DNA of 64,000 bases from assembly GCF_022808595.1 (NCBI RefSeq), contig NZ_JAKUCN010000005.1, positions 186,001-250,000 of the forward strand. Reading direction: 5' to 3'. Numbering within the stretch: position 1 is the stretch's first letter; every line of letters begins with the position of its first letter. Of this stretch, positions 33,975 through 42,037 are shown piece after piece. The stretch is from Microvirga solisilvae (GTDB lineage Bacteria > Pseudomonadota > Alphaproteobacteria > Rhizobiales > Beijerinckiaceae). The position numbers and the translations under genes were made by a program. A model generated the notes under the pieces. It saw nothing but the letters and a program-made list of their open reading frames with translations, did no database searches and was not told the DNA's origin.

Positions 33975-36053
33975 ATGTCTCAGCCGTTTCTCTGGGGATC
34001 TCAGATCGCTCTGCCTGGAGGCGTCAGCGATATGAGCGTGACGACGCTCAGCAACGGCAATTTCCTGGTCCTCGGCAAGACGGAAGCAGCGACGCCGAAC
34101 GCCAAGCTGAGAGCCTGGATCTACAATGCCGATGGCTCGCTCAAGGAAGAGAAGATCATCGGCTCGCTGGATTACGGCCCTCCCTTTTACGACACTCCCC
34201 TGACAGCCATATCGAGCAGCCCTTTTGCGACAGGGCTTCCGGACGGACGCATTGTCCTGACATGGTCGATTGTGAGCAATGCTCCCGGACATCGCGGAGC
34301 ATGGATGGGAATTTACGGGAGCGACCTGACGCCCATCGGAAAGCCCATCTCTGTTGCCGGTCTTGGAAGCGCTCCCCAGGGTCTGAATGGACACTACAAG
34401 GGAGATGACGCCATCGGCCTCGCCGATGGGCGCATCATCACCACGTATCGGAGCCTGGACGGCAAGGCTTTTCTGCGCGTTTGGCATCCCGACGGAACTC
34501 TCTCCGATCCGTTGGAACTCGGCCCAACGATCGCCACCACAGACAATACGGGCTTCGGCTCCATCGCCGATCTCGCAATGTTGGCCGACGGCAAAGTGGT
34601 TGCTGCGTTTCGTGCCAGCGCAACCGAGAACAAGATTTATGTGCTGGACCCGTCTGCGAGCGGCAATCCTGTTATTCTGAAAGAAGTGACGATTCCTGTC
34701 GTCGCGGACGTTGGAATGACGTCGATGGAGATCACTGCCCTCAAAGGCGGCGGCTTCGTTGTGACATGGACGGAGGCGGGAGGGATTGGTCCGAGCGGTG
34801 CGGAGCCCCTCGTCACGGTCAGGTATCAAATCTACGATTCCGACGGCGAGAAGGCCACGGAGCCTTTGTCGTTCTACGCAACCGTCAATGAGGCTGAGTT
34901 AACAGGAACGCCGTATGTGGTAGCCCTTCCCAATGGCGGCTTTGCCCTGGCTTCTCAGGTCGTCACGAATGCCATGACCAACACATCGGAAGTTCGTCTG
35001 GCCGTTTATGACGCGGCAGGCGCATTGGTCAGCGAAAAGCTGCTCGTCAGCACGTCCACGACAGGGAGCCTCGTTTCCCTCAAGGGCCTGTCCCTGATGG
35101 CGGACGGACGCATCACCGCATTGATGTCGAATGGCATCCAGATCGTCGATCCGCGCGAGGAAGCGGTTTCGCTGACGGGAACATCGGGCAAGGATCACTA
35201 TATCGGCACAGGGTTCAACGACATCTTCAGTGGCAGCGCGGGTGCCGACATTCTCAATGGCGCAGGCGGCATCGATTACGTGTCCTTTGCCAGTGCGAAG
35301 AAGGGCATCACGGCAACTCTTTACAGCGGCATCGGAGGCGATGCGGCGGGGGACGTCTATCGCAACATCGAAGGCCTGATCGGCTCTTCCTACAATGATG
35401 TTTTCTACGGCAACGGCGCCGCGCGCCTGAAGGGCGGCCGCGGCAATGATACCTACATCATCAAAGCGAGAGATTATGTGGAGGAAGCTGTCAACGGAGG
35501 TTGGGATACGGTCGTCGTCAAGACAAGCCACACCTTGGCGGCAAATGCGCAGATCGAAGTTCTCAAACTCTCAGGCCTATCGACCAGAACTCCGGCCAGC
35601 CTGACAGGATCCAACATCGCCAATGAAATCCGTGGCCATGCAGGCAACAATACCCTGAAGGGCCAAGGCGGAAACGATACGATCTATGGTGGCGCAGGCA
35701 ACGACAGGCTTTACGGAGGATCCGGCAAGGACACCTTCGTGTTCAACACGGCACCGAACAAGACATACAATGTGGACCGCATCTACGACTTCAACCCGGT
35801 TTATGACTCGTTCCGGTTGGAGAACAGCGTCTTCACCAAGCTCGGCAAAGGCACGCCCACGGGCGTGAAGTTCAAGTCGGACATGTTCGTCAAAGGCCCG
35901 CGCGCGCAGGATCAGGAAGACCGCATCATCTACGACAGCAAGACCGGTGCTCTCTATTACGACAAGGACGGAACAGGCTCCGCTGCACAGATCAAGATCG
36001 CGGCCCTCAACAAGGGCCTGAAGCTGACCTACGCGGATTTCTTCGTCGTCTGA
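33975..36053 (+). CDS. Secreted RTX calcium-binding protein with seven-repeat N-terminus
   Basis: Predicted type I-secreted protein of 692 residues and relative of the giant RTX protein. Residues about 20-390 hold seven degenerate repeats with cores such as LPDGRIVLTW, LADGRIITTY, LADGKVVAAF and LKGGGFVVTW; the core glycines fall near 28, 91, 152, 206, 259, 321 and 378. RTX blocks follow at about 400-520 (GFNDIFSGSAGADILNGAGG) and 560-590 (GGNDTIYGGAGNDRLYGGSG), then a ~105-residue C-terminal domain parallel to that of the giant protein, from KDTFVFNTA to a terminal ADFFVV. The ATG at 33975 has only a GGGGG-type ribosome-binding site; an in-frame ATG at 33879 exists. Function unknown. Confidence 0.87.
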   Translation: MSQPFLWGSQIALPGGVSDMSVTTLSNGNFLVLGKTEAATPNAKLRAWIYNADGSLKEEKIIGSLDYGPPFYDTPLTAISSSPFATGLPDGRIVLTWSIVSNAPGHRGAWMGIYGSDLTPIGKPISVAGLGSAPQGLNGHYKGDDAIGLADGRIITTYRSLDGKAFLRVWHPDGTLSDPLELGPTIATTDNTGFGSIADLAMLADGKVVAAFRASATENKIYVLDPSASGNPVILKEVTIPVVADVGMTSMEITALKGGGFVVTWTEAGGIGPSGAEPLVTVRYQIYDSDGEKATEPLSFYATVNEAELTGTPYVVALPNGGFALASQVVTNAMTNTSEVRLAVYDAAGALVSEKLLVSTSTTGSLVSLKGLSLMADGRITALMSNGIQIVDPREEAVSLTGTSGKDHYIGTGFNDIFSGSAGADILNGAGGIDYVSFASAKKGITATLYSGIGGDAAGDVYRNIEGLIGSSYNDVFYGNGAARLKGGRGNDTYIIKARDYVEEAVNGGWDTVVVKTSHTLAANAQIEVLKLSGLSTRTPASLTGSNIANEIRGHAGNNTLKGQGGNDTIYGGAGNDRLYGGSGKDTFVFNTAPNKTYNVDRIYDFNPVYDSFRLENSVFTKLGKGTPTGVKFKSDMFVKGPRAQDQEDRIIYDSKTGALYYDKDGTGSAAQIKIAALNKGLKLTYADFFVV

Positions 36054-36167
36054 GCGACACGGGACACTTACAGCGTGCAGAGCCTGTGAGACTGGACACA
36101 TGCATCTCTCGACACAGCTATCCATCCTGTGCCAGCCTGCCACGCAAAGCACTTCTGGAGAAAGCAA

Positions 36168-37217
36168 ATGGCCTATCAGCCCGCCGCCACGCGCTACGAT
36201 GAGATGATCTACAACCGCTGCGGTCGGAGCGGCCTGAAGCTGCCCGCGATCTCGCTGGGACTCTGGCACAATTTCGGCGAGGACAAGTCCGCTGCGATGG
36301 CGCGGGAAATTTGCCGAACGGCCTTCGACCTCGGCATCACGCATTTCGATCTCGCCAACAATTACGGCCCGCCTCCCGGATCGGCGGAGACATTGTTCGG
36401 CGAGATCTTGCGCAGCGAGTTTCATGGATTGCGCGACGAGCTCGTGATTTCCACCAAGGCTGGGTACCGCATGTGGCCGGGGCCTTACGGCGAATGGGGC
36501 AGCCGGAAGTATCTTCTCTCGAGCCTGGACCAGAGCCTCAAGCGTATGGGCATCGATTATGTCGATATCTTCTATTCGCATCGCTTCGATCCGGAGACAC
36601 CTCTGGAAGAGACGATGATGGCACTCGATACCACCGTGCGACAGGGAAAGGCGCTTTATGTCGGCCTCTCCTCCTACAACAGCAAGCGCACGCGCGAGGC
36701 TGTCGCCATTCTGCGCGAGCTCAAGACGCCCTGCATCATTCACCAGCCGAGCTATTCCATGCTCAACCGCTGGGTCGAGGAGGATGGGCTTCTCGACACG
36801 CTGGATGATTTAGCCATGGGTTCCATCGTGTTCTCGCCGCTGGCGCAGGGCATGCTGACGACGAAATATCTCGGCGGCATTCCTGATGAGAGCCGCGCGG
36901 CTCAAGGCAAGTCGCTGCAGAAGACGTTCCTGAGCGAGGAGAACATCGCTCGTATCCGCAGCCTCAACGACATCGCGCAACGACGCGGGCAGACGCTGGC
37001 GCAGATGGCGCTCGCCTGGGTGCTGCGCGGCGGGCGCGTCACCTCCGCACTCATCGGCGCGAGCAGGCCCGAGCAGGTGACGGATTGCGTCGGCGCATTG
37101 AAGAACCTCTCTTTCACCACGGAGGAACTTGCCGAGATCGATCGCTATGCTGGAGAAGGCGGTCTCAACATCTGGGCGCAATCGTCGGAACGCCAGGGAC
37201 CATCGCGCGGAAAGTAA
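36168..37217 (+). CDS. gpr: Aldo/keto reductase, L-glyceraldehyde 3-phosphate reductase (YghZ) type
   Basis: NADPH-dependent reductase of 349 residues. It matches E. coli YghZ/Gpr, which detoxifies L-glyceraldehyde 3-phosphate and methylglyoxal, across most of its length: YNRCGRSGLKLPAISLGLWHNFG, ITHFDLANNYGPPPGSAE (catalytic Asp and Tyr), ELVISTKAGYRMWPGPYG (catalytic Lys), SLDQSLKRMGIDYVDIFYSHR (catalytic His) and SALIGASRPEQVTD for NADPH binding. The ATG at 36168 has GGAGAAA about 5 nt upstream; an ATG at 36129 is in frame but lacks family similarity. Substrate inferred from the subfamily. The OsmC gene is convergent 3 bp away. Confidence 0.92.
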   Translation: MAYQPAATRYDEMIYNRCGRSGLKLPAISLGLWHNFGEDKSAAMAREICRTAFDLGITHFDLANNYGPPPGSAETLFGEILRSEFHGLRDELVISTKAGYRMWPGPYGEWGSRKYLLSSLDQSLKRMGIDYVDIFYSHRFDPETPLEETMMALDTTVRQGKALYVGLSSYNSKRTREAVAILRELKTPCIIHQPSYSMLNRWVEEDGLLDTLDDLAMGSIVFSPLAQGMLTTKYLGGIPDESRAAQGKSLQKTFLSEENIARIRSLNDIAQRRGQTLAQMALAWVLRGGRVTSALIGASRPEQVTDCVGALKNLSFTTEELAEIDRYAGEGGLNIWAQSSERQGPSRGK

Positions 37218-37219
37218 AA

Positions 37220-37630
37220 TCAGCGATGCGATGAGACATTGACGGGAACGCCACGCGAGATGGAATTGCTCACCGTGGATGTTTCCTGCGCCTTACGAAT
37301 GAGAGCATCGATGTCGGCGCTCTCATCGGCGGCTTCGACGGCAATACGGACGTCGGCGGATGTTGCACGGAGTGGATTGCCGTCGAAGGCCACCGTCACG
37401 TCAACCGCCACATGCGTCAACGTGATGCCCATCTCGTACGCGACGTAATAGAGATCGTTGCAGAAGCATCCGCCGATTGCTAGCGCGAGCAACTGTCCGC
37501 CATTGAAGCCGCGTCCCTTGCCGCCTGCCCTTCCCTCCGGGCGGTCAACGACAATGGAATGAGTGCCCGCCCATCCAAGACATGCTTCCGTTTCCGGAAT
37601 GCCGCGCAAGCTCACTGTCATGGCCGTCAT
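37220..37630 (-). CDS. OsmC-family protein lacking the second catalytic cysteine
   Basis: OsmC/Ohr-fold protein of 136 residues. OsmC and Ohr reduce organic hydroperoxides with two cysteines. The first is present in QLLALAIGGCFCNDLYYVA (near 55). At the site of the second, where OsmC has CPVSN, this protein reads ETSTVSNS, so the resolving Cys is absent. It may be a non-peroxidatic branch of the family. The start has AGGAGG 6 nt upstream. It is divergent from the PilZ gene and convergent with gpr. Confidence 0.85.
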   Translation of the reverse strand: MTAMTVSLRGIPETEACLGWAGTHSIVVDRPEGRAGGKGRGFNGGQLLALAIGGCFCNDLYYVAYEMGITLTHVAVDVTVAFDGNPLRATSADVRIAVEAADESADIDALIRKAQETSTVSNSISRGVPVNVSSHR

Positions 37631-37796
37631 GGAGCACCTCCTGCCGCCTGAATGTGCTCCGATCCCATTTCCTGCGCCAGTGCCGGAAGCCGAACCATTT
37701 CCGGACTTCCTGGTTACCTCCTCAGAATGTTTGAGTGAGTTCCGGGCATCGGCTTAACTCAAGGAGCGCCATCTTCTTCATGAAGGGATCGGGACG

Positions 37797-38165
37797 ATGG
37801 GCTTGCCCAATCCTATCGACGATCGCCGTCAATCGCGGCGCTTTCGCGCCCATCATGTCGCGAAGATCGTAGTATATCCCGATATCATGATTACCTGCAT
37901 GGTGGAGGACATCTCCACCGGCGGCGCAAGGATCAGCCTCGACAGCCGCTACCATGTTCCCGACGATTTCGATCTCTTCATTGCGGCTCATGAATTGCAG
38001 GTTCATCGCGCGCGGCTGTGCTGGCGTCAGGACGGGATGATCGGCGTCGCGTTTATTACACGATCCGAACCCGAAGCAACGGCCGATCCCGAGAGAACCC
38101 GCGTCGAGATCGAGCGCAATCCTGTGCCCTGTTCTTACAGCCCCATACGCGCCGCCAAGTCGTGA
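37797..38165 (+). CDS. PilZ-domain c-di-GMP-binding protein
   Basis: Single-domain PilZ protein of 122 residues, a c-di-GMP effector controlling motility, adhesion or polysaccharide export in related bacteria. Both ligand motifs are present: the arginine cluster DDRRQSRRFR (RxxxR, about 8-17) and EDISTGGARI (DxSxxG, about 39-48), followed by the beta-barrel strands (FDLFIAAHELQVHRARLCW). The short C-terminal tail is unremarkable. It could respond to the diguanylate cyclase encoded at 9209, but no direct link is visible. Start supported by AAGGGA at suitable spacing. Confidence 0.9.
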   Translation: MGLPNPIDDRRQSRRFRAHHVAKIVVYPDIMITCMVEDISTGGARISLDSRYHVPDDFDLFIAAHELQVHRARLCWRQDGMIGVAFITRSEPEATADPERTRVEIERNPVPCSYSPIRAAKS

Positions 38166-38219
38166 AATCCCTTGGAATAGGCAGTGAGGCAAGGCCGCCG
38201 GCTTAGCCCTCAAGTGGGA

Positions 38220-38247
38220 TTGACGCTTCCTTTAACTGCAATATTAT
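38220..38247 (+). promoter_or_regulatory. Candidate sigma-70 promoter for the micro-ORF at 38389
   Basis: TTGACG (38220-38225), a 16-nt spacer and TATTAT (38242-38247) form a good sigma-70-type promoter in an AT-rich patch. It points at the 32-codon ORF about 140 nt downstream, with no other + strand gene before mutL, which is on the opposite strand. Confidence 0.6.
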
Positions 38248-38353
38248 TAAGTATCGACGGATGATCGTACTGGTCACCGCTTCAAGACTTGAGAATTCCA
38301 GACGGAGATCTTCCGGCGAACTGGAACCGGGTTTGACGCATAGAGCGGGACTA

Positions 38354-38372
38354 ATTCCTCACGATGAGGAAT
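38354..38372 (+). promoter_or_regulatory. Hairpin in the micro-ORF leader
   Basis: Perfect 8-bp stem ATTCCTCA (38354-38361) / TGAGGAAT (38365-38372) with a CGA loop, ending about 6 nt before the AAGGAGG ribosome-binding site. Its placement suggests a role in translation or mRNA stability. Confidence 0.5.
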
Positions 38373-38388
38373 GGGCAAGGAGGGAAGA

Positions 38389-38487
38389 ATGGAACTCGAC
38401 GAGCCAAGTTGCTGCCCAACGTGGTTCCCGTTCTTCCTGCTCGGAATGGGACTTACCAGCTTCCTCGCCTGCCAGTGCCTGGGCTAA
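38389..38487 (+). CDS. Putative small Cys-rich membrane protein, 32 residues
   Basis: Short ORF not previously obvious. It starts at ATG 38389 with AAGGAGGG at ideal spacing (AGGAGG 5 nt upstream) and a candidate promoter at 38220. The product begins MELDEPSCCPTWFPFFLLGM and ends FLACQCLG: an acidic N-terminus, a CC pair, a hydrophobic core of ~18 residues fit for one transmembrane helix and two more cysteines near the C-terminus. It lies in a 340-bp gap between the PilZ gene and the convergent mutL. No family recognised; a small membrane regulator or a metal/redox peptide are possibilities. Coding status unproven. Confidence 0.5.
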   Translation: MELDEPSCCPTWFPFFLLGMGLTSFLACQCLG

Positions 38488-38505
38488 CAGGACGCCTCCA
38501 CAACC

Positions 38506-40359
38506 TCACCGCCGCCCGAACAGCCTCTCGATATCGGTGAGCTTTAGCTCCACATAAGTGGGCCGTCCGTGGTTGCACTGCCCGGAAAGCGGCGTCGCCT
38601 CCATCTCACGCAGCAGCGCATTCATCTCCTCCGGCCGCATACGGCGGCCTGCGCGGATCGAGCCGTGGCAGGACATGCGCGAGAGAACGGCGTCGAGACG
38701 TTCCTCCAGCGGATTGGTGGCGCCCTGCCCCCATTCGGCAAGCGCATCGGCCACATCCTGCACCAGTTCCTTGATACTTCCGCCTGCGAGCGCCGACGGC
38801 ACCTCCCGCACGAGCAGCGCACCGTGGCCGAAGGGTTCGACGACGAGGCCGAGGCCTTCCAGCATGGAGGCTTCCGCGAGCACGCGATCTGCATCGACGG
38901 GATCGAGATCGACCACCTCGGGGATGAGCAGCAACTGACGCCCGATGCCGGACGAGGCGCGCTCGCGCTTCAGTCGCTCATAAACGAGACGCTCGTGCGC
39001 CGCATGCTGATCGACGATGACGATGCCGTCCTGCGTCTGCGCGACAATGTAGGTACCATGCACCTGCGCGCGCGCTGCGCCGAGGGGCGCGGCCTCCATT
39101 TCCGGCGCGACATCGGTCAGTGTCGCGCGGCTGTCGGCGGAAGGCATCGCGAGATCAGGCAGATGCGCCTGCGCCTCCGCAAGGCCGGATGCAGGCGCAT
39201 ACGATTGCGGAGCAGGATCGAGCGGCGCCTGCCAATTGGCGAAGCCGCTCGATGGACGGATGATGGAAGGACGATGATGACCGTAAGACCCGTGCGAAGG
39301 CAGCGCACCTTGCGGGCGCAGGCTCTCCAGCGTGCGCGTGCCCACAGTCGATGACGCGCGCATGCCGAAGCGGTTGATCGCTTCCTTGATCCCAGCCACC
39401 ACGAAGCCGCGCATGAAAGCAGGATCGCGGAAACGCACTTCCGTTTTCGCCGGATGCACGTTCACGTCCACCGCGCGCGGATCGAGATCGATCATCATGG
39501 CGAGCACCGGATGGCGGTCGGAGGCCATCACGTCCGCATAGGCGCCGCGCACAGCGCCGAGCAGGAGCTTGTCGCGCACGGGACGCCCATTCACCACGAA
39601 ATGGATCGAAGTCGACGTGCCGCGATGATAGGTGGGCAGGCTCGCAAAACCCGTGAGCCGCACGCCTTCGCGCTCGACGCCGATGGACATGGCGTTCTCG
39701 TGGAAGTCGGAGCCGAGCACGCGCGAGAGACGGCGCAGGAAACCATGCTCGCCGGGCTCTTCTGGCGGATAGGTGAAGGCAGTGATGTGCTCACCCGAAA
39801 GAGTGAAGCGCACGGTCGGATGCGCGATGGCGAGGCGCTTCACGATCTCCGCCACGGCCTGTGCTTCGGAACGGTCGCTCTTCAGGAATTTCAGGCGCGC
39901 GGGTGTGGCGGCGAAAAGATCCGTCACTTCGACGCGCGTGCCCTTGGGAGCGGAAGCGGGCCGCACGGGATGCTTCACACCGGCCTCGACCACGATCATG
40001 GAGCCGGTCTCGGCATCCGCTGTGCGCGTGGTGATCGCAAGACGCGCCACCGCGCCGATGGAGGGCAGCGCCTCGCCCCGGAAACCCAGCGTGTTGATCG
40101 AGAAAAGATCGCCGTCGGGAATCTTGGAGGTCGCGTGCCGTTCGACGGCGAGCTCCAGGTCGTCAGGCGTCATACCCTGGCCATCGTCGATGATGCGGAT
40201 CAGGCGGCGTCCGCCCGCTTCCACCGTGATCTCGATGGATGAGGCACCCGCATCGACGGCGTTCTCGACGAGCTCCTTCACGGCAGCAGCCGGGCGCTCG
40301 ACAACCTCGCCCGCGGCGATGCGGTCGACGAGAATGGGATCGAGGCGGCGGACAAGCAT
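38506..40359 (-). CDS. mutL: DNA mismatch repair protein MutL (endonuclease type)
   Basis: GHKL ATPase that links MutS recognition to strand incision. N-terminal ATPase motifs: ELVENAVDAGAS (about 35-46), IIDDGQGM, GFRGEALPSIGAV and, further on, TRVEVTDLFAATPARLKFLK. The C-terminal domain holds DQHAAHERLVYE, which fits the nicking-endonuclease motif DQHAx2Ex4E, plus SCHGSIRAG and QCNHGRP, and ends in FGRR. Such MutL proteins occur in bacteria without MutH. The start MLVRRLDPILVDRIAAGEVV at 40359 gives 617 residues; the ATG at 40449 would add 30 unrelated residues. mutS is not in the window. Confidence 0.96.
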   Translation of the reverse strand: MLVRRLDPILVDRIAAGEVVERPAAAVKELVENAVDAGASSIEITVEAGGRRLIRIIDDGQGMTPDDLELAVERHATSKIPDGDLFSINTLGFRGEALPSIGAVARLAITTRTADAETGSMIVVEAGVKHPVRPASAPKGTRVEVTDLFAATPARLKFLKSDRSEAQAVAEIVKRLAIAHPTVRFTLSGEHITAFTYPPEEPGEHGFLRRLSRVLGSDFHENAMSIGVEREGVRLTGFASLPTYHRGTSTSIHFVVNGRPVRDKLLLGAVRGAYADVMASDRHPVLAMMIDLDPRAVDVNVHPAKTEVRFRDPAFMRGFVVAGIKEAINRFGMRASSTVGTRTLESLRPQGALPSHGSYGHHRPSIIRPSSGFANWQAPLDPAPQSYAPASGLAEAQAHLPDLAMPSADSRATLTDVAPEMEAAPLGAARAQVHGTYIVAQTQDGIVIVDQHAAHERLVYERLKRERASSGIGRQLLLIPEVVDLDPVDADRVLAEASMLEGLGLVVEPFGHGALLVREVPSALAGGSIKELVQDVADALAEWGQGATNPLEERLDAVLSRMSCHGSIRAGRRMRPEEMNALLREMEATPLSGQCNHGRPTYVELKLTDIERLFGRR

Positions 40360-40457
40360 GAGGCGCTTCTGAACAGGGATTCGGGAAGGCTTAAAATAGG
40401 GATCGAACGCGGCCGATGCCAGAAGCCGCGACGTTATTCCCCTGCTCATCCACCGTG

Positions 40458-40556
40458 GTCATCCCGGGGCTGCGCAGCAGAACCCGGGATCGTTGGACGA
40501 GAATGGCGCCTTATCCGGCACGCGGTCCCGGATCGGCTGACGCCGTCCGGGATGAC
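40458..40556. repeat. REP-like element, family R1, copy B
   Basis: 99-bp element with both arms well preserved: GTCATCCCGGGG...CCCGGGATCGT (40458-40493) and GGTCCCGGATCGG...CCGTCCGGGATGAC (to 40556), joined by the linker TTGGACGAGAATGGCGCC. It lies 10 bp from the pgi stop codon (40566). Confidence 0.88.
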
Positions 40557-40565
40557 GCTGAACTT

Positions 40566-41882
40566 TTAGCCCTGAGCCAGGTACTGCTTGGCGAGGATCT
40601 TGCCTTCTTCCACGGCGGGCTGGTCGAACGGATCGACGCCGAGCGCATAGCCGGTGAGGATCGTCTCCAGCATGAAATGCATCAGCAACTCGCCGACGGC
40701 CCGCTCATCGAGCTTTTCGATATGGATACGGCGGGTGGGGCGGCTGTTCTTGGCCAGGGTGTCGGCGGTAGCGCGGCCCTGCGCCGCCACGAGATCGCCG
40801 ATGCGCTTGCCGCCGAAGCCCGGCTCGCCGGCGCGCTTGGCGAGCTTCTCGTCCATCATCGGCCCCTGCCCCGCCACGCCCGTAGTCATGACCGTGAAGA
40901 GCTTGTCGTTGGGGCCTGCGAGATAAAGCTGGAGCTGGCTGTGCTGGTCGACCGGGCCGATGGCGGCCACGGGCTGCGTGCCGTTGCCGTCCTTGCCGAT
41001 GCTTTCGGCCCAAAGCTGCACCCACCAGCGGGTGAAGCGCTCCAGGCGGTCGGCATAGGCCATGGTGACGGCAATGCCCTTGCCCTCGCGGGCTGCAGCC
41101 ACGTTCAGCGCAGCACCCACGGCAGCGGGCGCATCCTTGGCGGCCAAGCCGTCACGGAACGGTGCATAGGCTTCCGCCGCGCCCGCGCGGATGGCCGCGA
41201 TGTCGAGGCCCAGCACGGCAGCGGGCAGCAAGCCCACATTCGTGAGCACGGAATAGCGACCGCCGATGCCGGTGTGATGTTCCAGGAAACGCACGCCCTC
41301 CGGCTCCAGGAGGTCGCGAAGAGCATTGCGGCCACCTTCTTTGCGCGGCTCGGACAGGCCAAGGAAAGTATCCTTCGGCAGCGCCTTCAGGCCTGCCTTG
41401 TCGAGGGCTGAGAGCACGGCGATGGTCTGCATGAGCGTCTCGCCCGTGCCGCCGGATTTGGAGATCGACACGAAGCGCGTGGAGGACAGCGGCAGCTTGT
41501 GCAGCACGTGGTCGAAAGTGAGAGGATCCAGATTATCAAGGAAGTGGACGCGCGGGCTCTCGGTGAAGCGGCCCGCGCCAGGCACGGCATAATCCTTGAG
41601 CTGAGCAAGCGTCTGGCCGCCCAGGCTCGAGCCGCCGGTGCCGAGGAACACCACATCCGTCGCATCCCGGCGAAGCCATGCCGCGGCTTCCTTGACGGCG
41701 GTCAGATCATCCGTCGTGCGGGGCATGTGCAGCAGCGGCAGGCGACCTGACGCATCGTCATCGGACAGCCGCTTCATGGCCTGTCCAACGGCCTCGAGAG
41801 CCGCCTCGAAAGCACCTTGCGAAAGACCGCCCTCCCCGATCGAGGATTCCAGGGCAAGATCAATCGATTGCTGCAGGGCCAT
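40566..41882 (-). CDS. pgi: Glucose-6-phosphate isomerase
   Basis: SIS-domain isomerase interconverting glucose 6-phosphate and fructose 6-phosphate. Visible motifs: DVVFLGTGGSSLGGQTLAQL (about 76-95), FVSISKSGGTGETLMQ (about 141-156, phosphate binding), GGRYSVLTNVGLLPAAVLG (about 216-234, PGI signature) and QLYLAGPNDKLF. It has 438 residues, shorter than the ~550-residue E. coli enzyme and similar to the compact bacterial PGI group seen in many alphaproteobacteria. Upstream of it lies an independent M16 peptidase operon; downstream a REP-like element separates it from mutL. Confidence 0.93.
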   Translation of the reverse strand: MALQQSIDLALESSIGEGGLSQGAFEAALEAVGQAMKRLSDDDASGRLPLLHMPRTTDDLTAVKEAAAWLRRDATDVVFLGTGGSSLGGQTLAQLKDYAVPGAGRFTESPRVHFLDNLDPLTFDHVLHKLPLSSTRFVSISKSGGTGETLMQTIAVLSALDKAGLKALPKDTFLGLSEPRKEGGRNALRDLLEPEGVRFLEHHTGIGGRYSVLTNVGLLPAAVLGLDIAAIRAGAAEAYAPFRDGLAAKDAPAAVGAALNVAAAREGKGIAVTMAYADRLERFTRWWVQLWAESIGKDGNGTQPVAAIGPVDQHSQLQLYLAGPNDKLFTVMTTGVAGQGPMMDEKLAKRAGEPGFGGKRIGDLVAAQGRATADTLAKNSRPTRRIHIEKLDERAVGELLMHFMLETILTGYALGVDPFDQPAVEEGKILAKQYLAQG

Positions 41883-41991
41883 GCGGGTACTCCGACTCGT
41901 TTTGAAGAGAAGCGGAACTTTAGGGCAGAGAGAGGGGCACGGCTAGAGGATGGGGAAAACCCATATGGCCGGCCATTCCGTCTTAGAAACG

Positions 41992-42012
41992 AAAAAGGAG
42001 CCCATGGGCTCC
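41992..42012 (-). terminator. Terminator of the M16 peptidase operon
   Basis: On the minus strand the palindrome GGAGCCCATGGGCTCC (42012-41997) is followed directly by TTTTT (41996-41992), a strong intrinsic terminator 26 bp beyond the stop of the second M16 gene. Confidence 0.88.
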
Positions 42013-42037
42013 TCAATCGCTCGATACGGATGTCGCA

